A program made the position numbers and the translations under genes. From contig URPI01000027.1 of assembly GCA_900549705.1 (NCBI GenBank), positions 1 to 18,539 on the forward strand: DNA of 18,539 nt, given 5' to 3'. This stretch comes from an uncultured Eubacteriales bacterium. Lineage in GTDB: Bacteria; Bacillota; Clostridia; Oscillospirales; Oscillospiraceae. Below the pieces are notes generated by a model, which had not been told where the DNA came from, did not search any database, and saw only the letters and a program-made list of their open reading frames with translations. Positions 6,831-14,380 of this stretch are shown piece after piece (position 1 is the stretch's first letter; the number at the start of each line of letters is the position of its first letter).

Positions 6831-6846
6831 GTGACATATTTCTCAC
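6831..6846. promoter_or_regulatory. Possible CRP/FNR-family-like operator
   Basis: GTGA and TCAC half-sites are separated by 8 bp, 11 bp upstream of the -35 box. The half-sites resemble the CRP/FNR superfamily, to which the CO sensor CooA belongs, but the spacing is 8 bp where the canonical spacing is 6. Speculative. Confidence 0.25.
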
Positions 6847-6857
6847 CATCCTGCCAG

Positions 6858-6886
6858 TTGACTTTTGAGGTCGGAATTAGTACAAT
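6858..6886 (+). promoter_or_regulatory. Promoter of the cooS-cooC-acsB operon
   Basis: TTGACT (6858-6863), a 17-bp spacer and TACAAT (6881-6886). The transcript should begin near 6893. Confidence 0.8.
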
Positions 6887-6891
6887 ATTAT

Positions 6892-6920
6892 CGATACACT
6901 ATGGCACTTATGCCGTATCG
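6892..6920 (+). promoter_or_regulatory. 5' leader hairpin of the cooS operon
   Basis: CGATAC (6892-6897) pairs with GTATCG (6915-6920), continued by GGCA/TGCC (6903-6906 with 6911-6914), with ACTAT bulged on the 5' side. It lies at the very start of the predicted transcript, so it could stabilise the 5' end or act as an operator or regulatory RNA stem. Confidence 0.5.
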
Positions 6921-6958
6921 TTCGTTTCAATGAATATCTTTTTTAGGAGGAAATCACT

Positions 6959-8863
6959 TTGAAGGATTGGGCATATCTGACCACTGTTGATGAGATGGAG
7001 GCTGCCACCAATTCTCTGCTGGAAAACGGCAAGAAGGTCGGCGCTGACTCCTGGCAGCAGCGTGTCAAGAACCAGACTCCCCACTGCGGATTTGGCGAGG
7101 CGGGCACCTGCTGCCGTATCTGCTCCATGGGCCCCTGCCGCATTACCCGCAAGAGTCCCCGCGGTATCTGCGGCTGTGATGTCCACGGCATTGTTGGCCG
7201 TAACTTCCTGCGCTTCACCGCCGGTGGCTCCGCAACCCACTCTGACCATGGCCGTGAAATCTGCCACACCCTGTATCAGGCAAAAGAGGGCGGCAATTAT
7301 CAGGTCAAGGACCCCGAGAAGCTCGTTCGCATCGCCAAGGAATGGGGCGTTGAAACCGAGGGCAAGGACATTTATGACCTGGCTCATGAGGTCGCCGAAC
7401 TCGGCCTGATGGAATACGGCAAGCCTTTTGGCACCCAGCGCTTCCTGAAGCGCGCACCCGAGCACACCCAGGAGCTGTGGCACAACGCCGGAATTGAGCC
7501 CCGCGCCATCGACCGCGAGGTTGCCACCGCCCTGCACATGACCCATATGGGCAATACCAGTCTGCCCGAAGCACTGGTGCGCCAGGCGCTGCGCTGCGGC
7601 CTGTCCGATGGCTGGGGCGGCTCCATGATGGGCACCGAGCTGTCCGATGTGCTGTTCGGCACGCCCAAGCCCATTGACTCCACCGCCAACATCGGCGTGA
7701 TGGAGAAGGACATGGTCAACATCATTGTTCATGGCCATGATCCCAGCCTGTCCGAAATGATTGTTTACTACGCAAACGACCCCGAGATGATTGCTCTGGC
7801 AAAGAGTGTCGGTGCCAAGGGCATCAACATCGCCGGTGTCTGCTGCACCGCCAACGAGGTCGCCATGCGCCACGGCATTCCCATGGCCGGTAACTTCCTG
7901 AGCCAGGAGAACGTGGTTCTCACCGGTGCCTGCGAGGCCATTGTTGTAGACGTGCAGTGCATCTTCCCCGCACTGGGACCCCTCTCCAAGTGCTTCCATA
8001 CCAAGTTCATCACCACCTCTCCCATCTGCCGGATGCCCGACTCCGAGTTCATCCAGTTCTCCGCTGAGAACGCCGGTGACAACGCCAAGGCAATCGTGAA
8101 GATGGCTGTTGAGAATTTCAAGAACCGTAACCAGGATCTGGTCAACATCCCCAACCAGGTGCAGAAGACTCGGGTGGGCTACTCTGTGGAAGCCATCGTC
8201 AAGGTGCTGGACGGCGTTGCCAACTCCCAGGTTGACGAGTTCGGCACCACCAAGCCCCTGCTGGAGTGCATCACCTCCGGTGTTCTCCGCGGTGCTGTGG
8301 CTATGGTCGGCTGCAACAACCCCAAGGTTCGCCCCGACACCGCTCACATTGAGCTGATGAAGAAGATGCTGGAGAACGATATTATTGTCATCGTGTCCGG
8401 CTGCTCCGCCCAGGCTGCCGCCAAGGCCGGTCTGATGGATCCCGAGAAGGCAAAGGATTACTGCGGTGCAGGTCTGAAGCGTGTGTGCGAGCTGGCTGGC
8501 ATTCCTCCCGTGCTGCACATGGGCTCCTGCGTGGATATTTCCCGTATGCTGATTCTTGCCGCCGAGCTGGCAAAGGATTCCGGCCTGAACATCTCCCAGC
8601 TGCCCGTGGTGGGCTGCGCACCCGAATGGATGAGTGAGAAGGCTGTTTCCATTGGTAACTATGTTGTTGCCAGCGGCCTGGATACTTACCTGGGCGTTGA
8701 CCCCTATGTTTCCGGCTCCTCCGAAATCTGCGACCTGCTCACCGGCGAAGACGGTATCAACCAGTGGGTGGAAGCCAAGTACACCGTGGAGAAGGACATC
8801 GAAAAGCTGGGCGACATGATGATTGAGCGCATCGAGCAGAAGCGCGCTGCCCTGGGCATCTAA
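6959..8863 (+). CDS. cooS: Ni-Fe carbon monoxide dehydrogenase catalytic subunit (CooS/AcsA)
   Basis: A 634-residue enzyme of the usual CooS length that interconverts CO and CO2 with ferredoxin; in the CODH/ACS complex it supplies CO to AcsB. The N-terminal cluster motif contains C43, C51, C52, C55, C60 and C71/C73 (cubane B and the inter-subunit D cluster). C-cluster ligand candidates are all present: the VHGH motif near 258-260, C295, C334 (VQCIFPALGP), C452 (VGCNNPK), C482 (SGCSAQAAAK) and C524 (GSCVDISRM). The start is TTG at 6959, fixed by AGGAGG (6945-6950) 8 nt upstream; no ATG fits. It is the first gene of a three-gene operon, with 12 nt to cooC. Its neighbour acsB favours an anabolic CODH/ACS role (acsA) over a stand-alone CO oxidiser. 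Confidence 0.96.
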   Translation: MKDWAYLTTVDEMEAATNSLLENGKKVGADSWQQRVKNQTPHCGFGEAGTCCRICSMGPCRITRKSPRGICGCDVHGIVGRNFLRFTAGGSATHSDHGREICHTLYQAKEGGNYQVKDPEKLVRIAKEWGVETEGKDIYDLAHEVAELGLMEYGKPFGTQRFLKRAPEHTQELWHNAGIEPRAIDREVATALHMTHMGNTSLPEALVRQALRCGLSDGWGGSMMGTELSDVLFGTPKPIDSTANIGVMEKDMVNIIVHGHDPSLSEMIVYYANDPEMIALAKSVGAKGINIAGVCCTANEVAMRHGIPMAGNFLSQENVVLTGACEAIVVDVQCIFPALGPLSKCFHTKFITTSPICRMPDSEFIQFSAENAGDNAKAIVKMAVENFKNRNQDLVNIPNQVQKTRVGYSVEAIVKVLDGVANSQVDEFGTTKPLLECITSGVLRGAVAMVGCNNPKVRPDTAHIELMKKMLENDIIVIVSGCSAQAAAKAGLMDPEKAKDYCGAGLKRVCELAGIPPVLHMGSCVDISRMLILAAELAKDSGLNISQLPVVGCAPEWMSEKAVSIGNYVVASGLDTYLGVDPYVSGSSEICDLLTGEDGINQWVEAKYTVEKDIEKLGDMMIERIEQKRAALGI

Positions 8864-8875
8864 GGGGCGCATCGG

Positions 8876-9646
8876 ATGAAAGTTGCCATTACCGGCAAGG
8901 GCGGCGTGGGCAAAACCACGCTGTCCTCCACACTGGCGCGGCTCTATGCCGATGAAGGCAGGGTTGTCCTGGCGGCTGATGTGGACCCGGATGCCAATCT
9001 TGGCCTGGCGTTGGGGCTGAGCCAGGAAGAAGTGGATAAGATTGTCCCCATCTCCAAAATGCGCACCTTGGTGGAAGAACGCACCGGTGCCGACCCTTCC
9101 AATAAGTTCTACAAGCTCAACCCCTATGTGGCGGACATTCCCGAGAAGTTCGCCCGGGACATCAACGGCGTGAAGCTGCTGGTGATGGGCACGGTAGACG
9201 TGGGCGGCAGCGGCTGTGTCTGCCCCGAGCACGTGATGCTCAAGGCCATTTTGTCCAGCCTGACCTATCGCAAGGATGATGTGGTCATCATGGACATGGA
9301 GGCCGGGCTGGAGCACCTGGGGCGGGGGACGGCATCCAATATGGATCAGTTCATCGTGGTCATTGAGCCGGGTGCCCGCTCCGTTCAGACCTACCGCAAC
9401 GTCAAGCGCCTGGCAGACGACCTGGGCGTGAAGCGGGTGCGGGTGGTTGCCAACAAGGTGCGGGATGCACAGGACGAGGATTTTATCCGCAAGTCCATCC
9501 CTGCGGCGGATTTGCTGGGCTGCATCCACTATAACCCCGAAATCATGGATGCCGATCGGCAGGGAAAATCTCCCTATGATTTCTGCCCCGCAGCCATTGA
9601 AGAAATTCGGAAAATAAAAGCGATTCTGGATTCTGATGATATTTAG
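8876..9646 (+). CDS. cooC: CODH nickel-insertion accessory ATPase CooC
   Basis: A 256-residue MinD/SIMIBI-class P-loop ATPase that assists nickel loading of the CODH C-cluster (and possibly ACS). The deviant Walker A GKGGVGKTT spans residues 7-15, including the signature Lys at position 8. ADVDPDANLG is the switch I region. The CxC motif C114-V-C116 matches the metal-binding dimer-interface cysteines known in CooC. VIMDMEAGLEHLGRG is the Walker B/switch II region. An AAGGGG ribosome binding site is 8 nt before the ATG. It lies between cooS and acsB, which is diagnostic. The stop TAG overlaps the AGGAGG of acsB. Confidence 0.94.
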   Translation: MKVAITGKGGVGKTTLSSTLARLYADEGRVVLAADVDPDANLGLALGLSQEEVDKIVPISKMRTLVEERTGADPSNKFYKLNPYVADIPEKFARDINGVKLLVMGTVDVGGSGCVCPEHVMLKAILSSLTYRKDDVVIMDMEAGLEHLGRGTASNMDQFIVVIEPGARSVQTYRNVKRLADDLGVKRVRVVANKVRDAQDEDFIRKSIPAADLLGCIHYNPEIMDADRQGKSPYDFCPAAIEEIRKIKAILDSDDI

Positions 9647-9657
9647 GAGGAAAAACC

Positions 9658-11790
9658 GTGACACTTTTTGAAAGAGTTTTTGGCGGCAATGATGCTGTTT
9701 ACGGCCTGACCGAAGCAGCCATTGACAATGCCATTGCGCAGTACGGCGAAGCACAGGCCGTATCCTTCCCCGACACTGCATATTCCCTGCCCTGCTACTA
9801 CGGCGTGACCGGTGTGAAGGTGGAGAACCTGGGTCAGCTGAAAGAGGCTCTGGGCGTTGTCAAGACCCTCATGACCCGCAACAACCGGCTGCATGATGCC
9901 TTCATGTCCGGCATTGCAACTGCCCTGTGCGCAGAGTTCATCGAGGTTCTGAAGTACATCGGCAACCCCGCTCCCTATGAGGCTCCCTGCTATGGCCATC
10001 TGCCCGATGCAGTTGTCCGTTCTCTGGGCGTGCCCCTGGTTACCGGTGATATTCCCGGCGTGCCTGTTATTCTGGGCACTGCTCCCTCCGCTGACGAGGC
10101 CGTTGCCCTGGTGAAAAGCTACCAGGCGCAGGGTATGCTGATTACCCTGGTGGGCGGCATCATTGACCAGCTCCAGGAGAAGGGCTACAAGACCGGCGAC
10201 AATGTCCGCGTCATCCCCCTGGGTCATGATGTCACTTCTGTGATTCACGTTGTGTCCGTGGCTGTCCGTGCCGCTCTGATTTTCGGCAACATCCAGCCCG
10301 GTGACGCTGCCGGCCTGATGAAGTACACCTTCGAGCGTGTGCCCGCTTTCGTCAACGCCTTCGCTCCTCTGGACGATGTTGTGGTTGCCTGCGGTGCCGG
10401 TGCCATCGCTCTGGGCTTCCCCGTTGTCTCCAACGAGACCGAGAATATGTTCCGGGTGCCCAAGTCCCTGATTCAGCAGCTGGACGTTTCCAAGTGGAAC
10501 GCCACCTCTCTGGAAGCCCGCGACATCAAGCTGAAGATTACCCACATCGACATTCCCGTGTCCTTCGCCTCTGCTTTCGAGGGCGAAATCATCCGCCGCG
10601 GCGATATGCAGGTGGAAGTGGACGGCTCCCGTGTGGACTGCTTCGAGCTGGTGCAGACCAAGGAAGCCAGCGACGTGGAAGACCACAAGATTGAGGTTGT
10701 CGGCCCCGAGATTGACGAGATTCCCGTTGGCTCCAAGATTTCCCTGTCCTACACCGTTGAGGTTGCCGGCAAGGCCATGCAGCCCGACTTCGAGTCCGTT
10801 ATGGAGCGTAAGATTCACTCCTGGCTCAACTGCATTGAGGGCGTGATGCACACCGGTCAGCGTGATATGATTCGTATCCGTATCAGCAAGGCTGACTTTG
10901 AGGCTGGCTTCAAGTTCCGTCATCTGGGCGAAGTGCTGTACGCCAAGGTCAAGAGCGAGTTCGAGGCCGTTGTTGACAAGTGCCAGGTGAAGATTGTGGT
11001 TGACCCCGAGAAGAACAAGGAGCTGCGTGCCGGTGCCAACGAGGTCTTCGACCGTCGTGATGCCCGTCTGTCTTCCATGACCGACGAATCCGTTGACCAG
11101 TTCTACACCTGCATCATGTGCCAGGCCTTCTCCCCCAGCCATGTGTGTATTGTTACCCCCGAGCGTCTGGGTCTGTGCGGTGCTGTGTCCTGGCTGGATG
11201 CCAAGGCCACCAAGGAGCTGGATCCCAACGGTCCCTGCCAGATTGTTCCCAAGACCGGCTGCACCGACGAGCGCCTGGGCGCTTATGAGTCCGTCAACGA
11301 GGCTGTGTCCAAGTATTCCCACGGCGCTTTGGAGCGCGTGACCCTGTACTCTCTGTTCCAGGATCCCATGACCTCCTGCGGCTGCTTCGAGTGTATCTGC
11401 GGCGTGGAGCCTGTCTCCATGGGCGTTGTGATTACCTGCCGTGAGCACGCCGGCATGACGCCTCTGGGCATGACCTTCTCCGAGATGGCTTCCATGACCG
11501 GCGGCGGTGTGCAGACTCCCGGCTTCATGGGCCACGGCAAGCACTTCATCGCTTCCAAGAAGTTCATCGCTGCCGAAGGCGGCATGGGCCGTATCGTATG
11601 GCTGCCCAAGCTGCTGAAGGATCAGATGCGTGACCGCATCGATGCCACCGCCAAGGAACTGTACGGCGTGGACAACTTCACCGACATGATTGCCGATGAA
11701 ACCATCTGCACCGAAGATCCCGAGGCGCTGATGAACTATCTGACTGAGGTCGGCCACCCTGTTCTGTCCATGGAACCCTTCGATATGTAA
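9658..11790 (+). CDS. acsB: Acetyl-CoA synthase (CODH/ACS alpha subunit)
   Basis: A 710-residue enzyme that condenses CO, a corrinoid-bound methyl group and CoA to acetyl-CoA at the Ni-Ni-[4Fe-4S] A-cluster. All six A-cluster cysteines are visible: C485, C488, C497 and C507 (CIMCQAF, HVCIV, GLCGA), then C574-G-C576 (SCGCFEC). Each lies exactly 21 residues earlier than its counterpart in the 729-residue Moorella enzyme, so the difference is a shorter N-terminus. The N-terminal domain, which contacts CODH, begins TLFERVFGGNDAVYGLTE. The start is GTG at 9658 behind AGGAGG (9645-9650). It is the last gene of the operon, followed by a long hairpin terminator. The corrinoid protein (acsC, acsD) and methyltransferase (acsE) genes do not follow. 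Confidence 0.96.
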   Translation: MTLFERVFGGNDAVYGLTEAAIDNAIAQYGEAQAVSFPDTAYSLPCYYGVTGVKVENLGQLKEALGVVKTLMTRNNRLHDAFMSGIATALCAEFIEVLKYIGNPAPYEAPCYGHLPDAVVRSLGVPLVTGDIPGVPVILGTAPSADEAVALVKSYQAQGMLITLVGGIIDQLQEKGYKTGDNVRVIPLGHDVTSVIHVVSVAVRAALIFGNIQPGDAAGLMKYTFERVPAFVNAFAPLDDVVVACGAGAIALGFPVVSNETENMFRVPKSLIQQLDVSKWNATSLEARDIKLKITHIDIPVSFASAFEGEIIRRGDMQVEVDGSRVDCFELVQTKEASDVEDHKIEVVGPEIDEIPVGSKISLSYTVEVAGKAMQPDFESVMERKIHSWLNCIEGVMHTGQRDMIRIRISKADFEAGFKFRHLGEVLYAKVKSEFEAVVDKCQVKIVVDPEKNKELRAGANEVFDRRDARLSSMTDESVDQFYTCIMCQAFSPSHVCIVTPERLGLCGAVSWLDAKATKELDPNGPCQIVPKTGCTDERLGAYESVNEAVSKYSHGALERVTLYSLFQDPMTSCGCFECICGVEPVSMGVVITCREHAGMTPLGMTFSEMASMTGGGVQTPGFMGHGKHFIASKKFIAAEGGMGRIVWLPKLLKDQMRDRIDATAKELYGVDNFTDMIADETICTEDPEALMNYLTEVGHPVLSMEPFDM

Positions 11791-11802
11791 TGTAATAACA
11801 AA

Positions 11803-11855
11803 AGGGGCTGTCTCAAAATGATTTTCTGAAATCATTCGAGGCAGCCCCTCTTTCC
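11803..11855 (+). terminator. Long hairpin terminator of the cooS-cooC-acsB operon
   Basis: A two-part stem: 12 bp with one G-U pair (11803-11814 with 11838-11849) and 8 bp (11817-11824 with 11829-11836), capped by a TCTG tetraloop and followed by CTCTTTCC. The GGGGCTGTCTC arm resembles some transposon termini, so an IS/MITE-derived terminator is possible. Confidence 0.8.
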
Positions 11856-12091
11856 GGTGTAAGCGAAGAAAAAAAGAAATCAGTGATACAAAAAACAGCA
11901 CACAACATCTGAGGGACAGGGTTGCCTCTCAAAAGTGTACTGTTTTTTCTTTTGCACGCGAATCTTCTTCATCATCATTTGACCAAGCAGATATAAAATG
12001 GATTTTTCCTGAATCCATGACCATTGCCATATTACCAAAGGAAATGATAGGTAGTATTTGAACGATAAAAGGAAAATGACGAGGAACGAGA
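11850..12091 (+). other. AT-rich intergenic region with a startless open frame
   Basis: One forward frame is open from 11822 to TGA at 12059-12061 and its end reads like protein (DQADIKWIFPESM, then ILPKEMIGSI). It has no ATG near its beginning and no ribosome binding site, and its 5' part lies inside the acsB terminator hairpin. It is either chance or the decayed 3' end of a lost gene upstream of the response regulator. No convincing promoter for the response regulator was found here. Confidence 0.3.
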
Positions 12092-12757
12092 ATGAAAACA
12101 ATCGCAATCATAGATGACGATATTCATATTGGAGATATGCTAACGGAGGTGCTGACGCAAGAGGGCTATTCAGTTCTCCGTGCCTACTCCGGCACAGAAG
12201 CGTTATATCTTCTTTCACAAAACAAGCCCGATTTGGTACTGCTGGATCTGATGCTGCCGGGACTGAGTGGCGAGGAAGTTCTGCCCCACATTGAGAACGT
12301 TCCCGTTATCGTTCTCAGCGCAAAGGTGGATGTGCAGGACAAAGTAAATCTTCTGCTGGGCGGTGCGGTGGATTACATGACCAAGCCTTTTGACACAAAG
12401 GAACTTCTTGCCCGCATTACTGTTCAACTGCGTAAGGCAAAACAGCATGAGGAAATCAAATTCCTTTCCGTTGGCGATCTGGTGTTGGATATGGTTTCCC
12501 TTTCTCTGACGGTACAGGGACAGGCTGTGAAACTGACCCGAACAGAGTATGCCATCTTGAAGCTGTTGATGGAGAATCCCAAACAGGTCATTGCCAAGAG
12601 TGTTCTGCTTGACAGAATCAGTCTGGACACACCCGACTGCACCGAGCGTTCCTTGAAACAGCATATCAGCAACCTGCGTAAAAAGATGCAGGATGTCAGC
12701 GGTGTGGACTATATCGAAACAGTATGGGGTATTGGTTTCAAACTCGCAGAGCGATAA
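12092..12757 (+). CDS. OmpR/PhoB-family response regulator
   Basis: A 221-residue two-component regulator. The receiver domain spans about residues 1-115, with acidic D8-D10, the phosphoacceptor D52 in LVLLDLMLPG, and the conserved Lys in YMTKPFD. The C-terminal winged-helix DNA-binding domain (about 125-220) has LTRTEYAILKLLMENP and the closing YIETVWGIGFKL. A GAGG ribosome binding site (12081-12084) is 7 nt before the ATG. The likely partner kinase is at 15210, beyond an unrelated gene and an ABC transporter. Its likely target is the TTGAC direct-repeat array upstream of that transporter. Base composition is less GC-rich than the cooS and nfn genes. Confidence 0.93.
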   Translation: MKTIAIIDDDIHIGDMLTEVLTQEGYSVLRAYSGTEALYLLSQNKPDLVLLDLMLPGLSGEEVLPHIENVPVIVLSAKVDVQDKVNLLLGGAVDYMTKPFDTKELLARITVQLRKAKQHEEIKFLSVGDLVLDMVSLSLTVQGQAVKLTRTEYAILKLLMENPKQVIAKSVLLDRISLDTPDCTERSLKQHISNLRKKMQDVSGVDYIETVWGIGFKLAER

Positions 12758-12801
12758 TAAAGAAAATTTGAATTTTTGTGAGAAATTATAAAACCGTCTC
12801 A

Positions 12802-12830
12802 TTGCATGAGTATGTTTCTTGAGATATGAT
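12802..12830 (+). promoter_or_regulatory. Possible promoter of the MGMT-like gene
   Basis: TTGCAT (12802-12807), a 17-bp spacer and TATGAT (12825-12830). The start would fall at the ribosome binding site, giving a very short leader, so this is tentative. Confidence 0.35.
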
Positions 12831-12852
12831 TGGCTTGGAGGTGACAAATATT

Positions 12853-13329
12853 ATGGCAAATGAAGATAAAAAAGATTTTAATGCTATGCTTATGGATAGC
12901 AAGGATATGCCTAAAGTTCAAATAATCACAGATGAAAAGAGCATTGAAAAATATGGTGGAGATAAAATGTATTTTGCACCACCTATTGACTATGATAAAG
13001 TAATGCGACTTGTTCCTTGTGGTAAATTGCTTACAGTAGGCACAATAAGAGATTACTTTGCTAAAAAAAGTGGTGCCGATTTTACAGAGCCTATCACAGC
13101 CGGAATTTTTGTTTCAATAGTTGCATGGGCGAGTTATCAGCGTGCAGAGGATAAAACCCCTTATTGGAGAACATTAAAAGCAAATGGAGAATTAAATGCA
13201 AAGTATCCCGGAGGAATTGAGGCACAAAAGGAAATGCTTGAAAATGAAGGACATACTGTAGTGCAAAAAGGAAGAACTAATATTAAGTATTATGTTAAGG
13301 ACTACGAAAAAGCATTATTTACATTGTAA
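12853..13329 (+). CDS. MGMT-family / alkyltransferase-like DNA-binding protein
   Basis: A 158-residue protein whose central part resembles the DNA-binding domain of O6-alkylguanine-DNA alkyltransferases: VPCGKLLTVGTIRDYF (the VPxGKVxTxG-type opening), then TPYWRTLKANGELN and KYPGGIEAQKEMLENEGH. In true MGMT the motif PCHR supplies the reactive Cys; here the matching site reads PYWR, so the reactive Cys is missing. That recalls ATL proteins, which bind alkylated bases and recruit repair. The start is ATG 12853, set by GGAGGTG (12837-12843) 9 nt upstream; the ATG at 12826 would overlap the possible promoter. The gene is strikingly AT-rich with A/T-ending codons, unlike both neighbours, and it separates the response regulator from its probable partner operon. 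Recent acquisition is likely. The family call rests on motif memory, not on a search. Confidence 0.7.
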   Translation: MANEDKKDFNAMLMDSKDMPKVQIITDEKSIEKYGGDKMYFAPPIDYDKVMRLVPCGKLLTVGTIRDYFAKKSGADFTEPITAGIFVSIVAWASYQRAEDKTPYWRTLKANGELNAKYPGGIEAQKEMLENEGHTVVQKGRTNIKYYVKDYEKALFTL

Positions 13330-13334
13330 TAAAT

Positions 13335-13360
13335 AAGGTGAAAATTTCAGTTTTTACCTT
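13335..13360 (+). terminator. Weak terminator-like hairpin after the MGMT-like gene
   Basis: AAGGTGAAAA (13335-13344) pairs with TTTTTACCTT (13351-13360), with one G-U pair and a 6-nt loop. No U-tract follows the stem. Confidence 0.4.
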
Positions 13361-13383
13361 AACCCATTCAGCACAGGAAAATT

Positions 13384-13439
13384 TTGACGAAATCTTGACG
13401 TTTTTCTTGACCACTTTCTTGACCTTTGCCTGCTACACT
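13384..13439 (+). promoter_or_regulatory. Direct-repeat-controlled promoter of the ABC transporter/kinase operon
   Basis: TTGAC occurs four times at 13384, 13395, 13407 and 13419, spaced 11, 12 and 12 bp, about one helical turn. Downstream is an extended -10, TGC-TACACT (13431-13439), with no good -35 hexamer at the right distance. This is the layout of a promoter activated by an OmpR-family regulator bound to tandem direct repeats that reach the -35 region. The regulator at 12092 is the obvious candidate. Confidence 0.7.
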
Positions 13440-13465
13440 CAGGTCATCAAAGGAGGTAACACACT

Positions 13466-14380
13466 ATGAACTATATTTTGCAAACAAACAGCCTGACAAA
13501 AAAGTATAAGAACTTTCAGGCTCTGAACGGTCTTACCATGAACGTTCCCAAAGGCTCCATCTATGGCTTTGTGGGAAAGAACGGTGCTGGTAAGACAACC
13601 CTTATCCGCATGATCTGCGGATTGCAGGAACCGACTTCCGGTGATTTTACCCTGTATGGCATCCGCAATGACAGCAAGGACATTATCAAGTCCCGCCGCC
13701 GTATGGGTGCGGTGGTGGAAACACCGTCCATCTACATGGATATGACTGCGGAGGAAAATTTGAAGCAGCAGTATCTCATTCTTGGTCTGCCGTCCTATGA
13801 AGGCATTCCCGAACTGCTGAAGCTGGTGGGCTTGGAGAACACCGGAAAGAAAAAAGCAAAGAACTTCTCCCTGGGCATGAAGCAGCGTTTGGGTATTGCA
13901 ATCGCATTAGCCGGTGATCCTGACATCCTTGTTCTGGACGAACCTGTAAACGGTCTTGACCCCCAGGGCATCGTGGAAATGCGTGAGCTGACTTTGAAAC
14001 TTAATCGAGAAAGACAGATCACTGTTCTGATTTCCAGTCACATTCTGGACGAGCTTTCCCGTCTGGCTACCCATTACGGTATCATTGACAACGGACGCAT
14101 GGTGAAGGAACTGAGTGCAGAGGAACTGGACGCCGCTTGCCGCAAGTGCGTCCGTATGGAAGTAAGTGATACCGCTGCTCTGGCTCGTATTCTGGATGCC
14201 ATGAATCTGGAATATAAGATCATTTCCGCAACAACTGCCGATGTGTTCGCAAAAATCAATGTAACACAGCTTACCGTTGCCTTGGCAAAGGAAAACTGCG
14301 AAGTGCTGTCCATGCAGGAGAAAGACGAAAGTCTGGAGAGCTACTATATCTCTCTTGTGGGAGGTGGAAGCAATGCGTAA
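13466..14380 (+). CDS. ABC transporter ATP-binding protein (bacitracin/lantibiotic-export type)
   Basis: A 304-residue cytosolic ATPase subunit. Walker A GKNGAGKTT lies at 37-45, the ABC signature FSLGMKQ begins at 134, and Walker B ILVLDEPVNGLDP has the catalytic pair D158-E159. ISSHILDEL provides the switch His. The C-terminal extension of about 80 residues after the ATPase core is typical of BcrA/CcmA-type exporters of peptide antibiotics. AGGAGG (13451-13456) sits 9 nt before the ATG. The stop codon overlaps the start of the permease gene, so the two are translationally coupled. The substrate is unknown; a toxic peptide or cell-envelope antibiotic is inferred from the linked two-component system. 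Confidence 0.93.
   Translation: MNYILQTNSLTKKYKNFQALNGLTMNVPKGSIYGFVGKNGAGKTTLIRMICGLQEPTSGDFTLYGIRNDSKDIIKSRRRMGAVVETPSIYMDMTAEENLKQQYLILGLPSYEGIPELLKLVGLENTGKKKAKNFSLGMKQRLGIAIALAGDPDILVLDEPVNGLDPQGIVEMRELTLKLNRERQITVLISSHILDELSRLATHYGIIDNGRMVKELSAEELDAACRKCVRMEVSDTAALARILDAMNLEYKIISATTADVFAKINVTQLTVALAKENCEVLSMQEKDESLESYYISLVGGGSNA

Noticed and set aside
6908..9781. 957-codon open frame on the minus strand opposite cooS and cooC
   Set aside because: It is a shadow of GC-rich codons of the real genes: His-, Gly- and Ala-rich, with no family motifs and no ribosome binding site. The plus-strand genes have complete motifs.
9643..11901. 752-codon open frame on the minus strand opposite acsB
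   Set aside because: Same shadow effect; the plus-strand frame carries all A-cluster cysteines.
11880..12107. 75-codon minus-strand frame upstream of the response regulator
   Set aside because: Low-complexity, hydrophobic and Lys-rich reading of AT-rich DNA with no ribosome binding site.
14277..14372. Upstream ATG for the permease
   Set aside because: It lies inside the ATPase gene; the ATG at 14373 has GGAGGTGG and gives the usual coupled overlap.
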